From NCBI GenBank assembly GCA_014380705.1, contig JACMJI010000077.1, positions 1 through 7,376 of the forward strand: a DNA stretch of 7,376 nucleotides, in the 5' to 3' direction. This document shows, piece by piece, positions 5,288 to 7,376 of the stretch. Source of the stretch: Gorillibacterium sp. (lineage in GTDB: Bacteria > Bacillota > Bacilli > Paenibacillales > NBRC-103111). Position 1 is the stretch's first letter; each line of letters begins with the position of its first letter. A program made the position numbers and the translations under genes. The notes beneath the pieces are model-generated. The model saw only the letters and a list, made by a program, of their open reading frames with translations, had not been told where the DNA came from and made no database searches.

Positions 5288-6913
5288 TTACTCGATTTGT
5301 TCACGGTGACGGTATTCATTGGGGCTGCTGCCAGTATGCTTCTTGAATACCTTACTGAAGTATTTCTCATCTGCATAACCGACCATGGAGGCGACCTGCG
5401 TGATACGGATATGCGGGTTGGTTAGAAGGAGCTTGGCTTGCTCGATACGGATACGCCCAATGTAATCGGATAGGTTCTGACCAAATTCTTGCTTGAAACG
5501 GCGGGAGATATATTCCCGACTGAGAAAAAAGCGTTCGGCAATTTCCTGTAATGACAGATCCGACTGATAATGATTGCGAATGTACTTTTCTATTCTCCAA
5601 ATTACGTGTTGCTCCTTGTTGCCTCCAAAGCGAACTTCACGTGTGAGTGCTGTTAGATCCAGGGTCCATCTTTGTTCCCAGACGTCGATGTCGAGCACAC
5701 CCTCTTTAGTAAAGGGGATACTGTTTAAACGATTGTCCTGTGTGTCCGAACTCGCTAATAGCTCTGCATCTGGACATAGCTCTTGAACCCAGCGGTTGCG
5801 GAGAAGCTGGTATTCGTTCATCCAAGCTTTGAATTGCTCCATGGTAATATTAGATAGACTGCGGATGGTCGTGAACCATTGACTCAGAATCGTTACAACC
5901 TGCTTTTCATTGCCACCCGAAACAGCAGCCAGCAAGAATTGCTCACAATCGGCAAAATACACCGCCTTGCTTATTTCAGGAGTACCCACTGTCTGATACG
6001 AGTGAGTCATTTTTCCGCGTTTCAGCAGATTGCGTCGATCTAGAGCAGCAGCGGCTTCCCGATGGGATTGCTGCAAGCCCTTGGGGGCGGTTTGTACACT
6101 GCCCAAGCCGAATTCGCAATGTCCTCCAAGTGTATCCTCGAAGCCTTTATTCATTCGTCCGAGCAGTGCCTCGGAGTCATCAAGGTTTTTCCATAGGAGA
6201 AGGACGATATCACTTGTACTGTTCCATTGTCTAAACGCATAACCTCGACTCGATTTACGCAGAAACTCATTGCAGATATTCAAGAGAGAAAAGTAGAGCA
6301 GATCAAGCCCCGAGGCAAACTTATTGCGCACGGAGGCACTTATACTCTCAACACTTAGAATAGCGATACGAGAGGGCAAACCGTCGAGGGAAATGTGGAA
6401 TTCGCGGTCGAGCGGTTCTCGAATGGAGCTTAAATAATCAGGCTCCGATAGGAGCTGAGAGAACATTTTATCCCAATAAACTGGCTTGATCTCATTGATT
6501 TCCATCGTGGTCCGCCGGTTTTCTGCACGACTGTGTTCCATTTCCTTGTAACTGCTCACCACACGGGTCATGGCCTCTGCCAATTGATCTGGATCAATTG
6601 GCTTTAATAGATAATCAAGTCCCCCGTATTTAACCGTTTTACGAACAAAATCGAAGTCGTCAAATCCGCTGATAACGACTGTTTTTATGTTTGGTGCGTT
6701 CTGCTGGAGCCATTCTAATAAATCAGTTCCGTGCATGCCCGGCATGATCATATCTGTAAAGACAAACTGGGGTCGCTCCCTACTTATCAGTTCAATTGCA
6801 GTTTTCCCATCAGAGGCTTCAAGAATCGTGTTGATTCCATGAGCCTTCCAATCCACGAGCAGGCGAATCGCCTCTCGCACATGTTTCTCATCATCCACGA
6901 TCAGCAGCTTCAT
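5288..6913 (-). CDS. AraC-type response regulator (YesN family)
   Basis: A 541-residue DNA-binding response regulator. The receiver domain (about 1-120) has the acidic pair Asp7-Asp8, phosphoacceptor Asp54 in FVFTDMIMPGMHG, Ser82, and Lys104-Pro105. A long middle part (about 130-430) with no clear motif is typical of YesN proteins and may carry signals or aid dimerisation. The C-terminal AraC domain (about 436-541) has two helix-turn-helix segments, LQEIAERFFLSREYISRRF and ITQVASMVGYADEKYFSKVF, ending in GSSPNEYR. The start ATG 6911-6913 is preceded by AAAGGAAGTG (6930-6921 on the minus strand). It overlaps the upstream kinase gene by 23 bp, so the two are probably translationally coupled. 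Such pairs usually control carbohydrate uptake and utilisation genes beside them in Paenibacillus and Bacillus; the targets here lie outside the window and are unknown. Confidence 0.93.
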   Translation of the reverse strand: MKLLIVDDEKHVREAIRLLVDWKAHGINTILEASDGKTAIELISRERPQFVFTDMIMPGMHGTDLLEWLQQNAPNIKTVVISGFDDFDFVRKTVKYGGLDYLLKPIDPDQLAEAMTRVVSSYKEMEHSRAENRRTTMEINEIKPVYWDKMFSQLLSEPDYLSSIREPLDREFHISLDGLPSRIAILSVESISASVRNKFASGLDLLYFSLLNICNEFLRKSSRGYAFRQWNSTSDIVLLLWKNLDDSEALLGRMNKGFEDTLGGHCEFGLGSVQTAPKGLQQSHREAAAALDRRNLLKRGKMTHSYQTVGTPEISKAVYFADCEQFLLAAVSGGNEKQVVTILSQWFTTIRSLSNITMEQFKAWMNEYQLLRNRWVQELCPDAELLASSDTQDNRLNSIPFTKEGVLDIDVWEQRWTLDLTALTREVRFGGNKEQHVIWRIEKYIRNHYQSDLSLQEIAERFFLSREYISRRFKQEFGQNLSDYIGRIRIEQAKLLLTNPHIRITQVASMVGYADEKYFSKVFKKHTGSSPNEYRHREQIE

Positions 6914-7376
6914 CCCGCTTCACTTCCTTTCTGATTGGAATCCGAATGGTTACTGAGAAGCCCTCAGGCTTAAGGTTAGCTAACTGCATGATTATATTCG
7001 TATCAAAAAGTAGATTTAGTCGAGAACGCACATTCGCAATCCCAATGCCTCCGTCTCCCGTAAACTCATTGACCTCTGATCCGCCACTTGGAGTGGAAGC
7101 TGGGTCATTCAAATTACCGCCAAAGGGACCTTGTTGCAGCCTAAGCAAGACCTCTTCATCAACCCCAGGACCGTTATCATTGACCTCTAGCACAACCTCT
7201 TTTCCCTCTAAAAAACAACGGACGGATAGTAATTTGTCGCCTCCTGTCAGCGAAAAGGCATGCTTAAATGCATTTTCCACGAGGGGCTGAAGGGTCATCT
7301 TCGGTACAAGAACATGAGCAGCTTCCGGGTCAAGATCCAAGCTGTAATTGAGTTCCCCCTCAAATCGCTGCTGCTG
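6891..7376 (-). CDS. YesM-type sensor histidine kinase, 3' end only
   Basis: Only the last 161 residues are present; the reading frame stays open to the window edge, with QQQRFEGELNYSLDLDPEA at its visible beginning, so the true start lies outside. The ATPase domain of the HPK7/His_kinase family is evident: LVPKMTLQPLVENAFKHAF (N box, residues 23-41 of the fragment), DNGPG (67-71) and GDGGIGIANVRSRLNLLF (107-124). The phosphoacceptor histidine, HAMP and membrane sensor parts are expected upstream but not seen. The lid segment between DNGPG and GIGI is about 38 residues, rich in Gly, Ser, Asn and Pro, which seems longer than usual for the family. The gene ends at TGA 6893-6891, inside the start of the response regulator gene, which it would phosphorylate through its product. 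Confidence 0.92.
   Translation of the reverse strand, partial: QQQRFEGELNYSLDLDPEAAHVLVPKMTLQPLVENAFKHAFSLTGGDKLLSVRCFLEGKEVVLEVNDNGPGVDEEVLLRLQQGPFGGNLNDPASTPSGGSEVNEFTGDGGIGIANVRSRLNLLFDTNIIMQLANLKPEGFSVTIRIPIRKEVKRDEAADRG

Overview
The window looks like a chromosomal segment from a Gram-positive spore-former of the Bacillota, most likely Paenibacillaceae. That placement is inferred from strong AGGAGG-type ribosome binding sites, sigma-A-like promoters, a YesM/YesN-type two-component pair, a B. subtilis YdeI-like protein and a YqkD-like membrane-anchored hydrolase. It cannot be settled from the sequence alone.

Left part (1-1919): a complete short-chain dehydrogenase gene is read leftward (62-946). 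A rightward gene for a YdeI/OmpD-associated family protein (1326-1919) is divergent from it. The roughly 380 bp between them hold three near-identical copies plus one degenerate copy of a sequence repeated every 29-33 bp (996-1102). A good rightward promoter (1098-1126) abuts this array, and weak leftward promoter matches lie inside it. The array is therefore a candidate shared control region.

Centre (1958-4262): an antibiotic-resistance-type ABC-F ATPase (2283-4262) is preceded by an elaborate leader. In order it has a near-consensus promoter, a very strong Shine-Dalgarno sequence, a 47-codon open reading frame (2032-2175), an intrinsic terminator (2200-2230), a second ribosome binding site inside a small hairpin, and the ABC-F start. 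The Shine-Dalgarno and start region of the small ORF is complementary over 23 base pairs to the region around that ORF's own stop codon. The leader ORF is thus enclosed by one long stem that contains two further hairpins. This is the most notable item in the window: a probable ribosome-sensing attenuator that would switch on the ABC-F protein when translation is inhibited. The ABC-F gene also carries a perfect 42-bp in-frame tandem duplication near its 3' end and a 17-bp palindrome over its start codon.

Right part (4263-7376): a terminator-like hairpin overlaps the ABC-F stop codon. A rightward alpha/beta hydrolase with one N-terminal membrane segment follows (4345-5280). It converges, 7 bp apart, on a leftward AraC-type response regulator (5288-6913), which is preceded by, and overlaps by 23 bp, the 3' end of a YesM-type sensor kinase gene that runs off the window (6891-7376). 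The kinase and regulator form one operon whose promoter and target genes lie outside the window.
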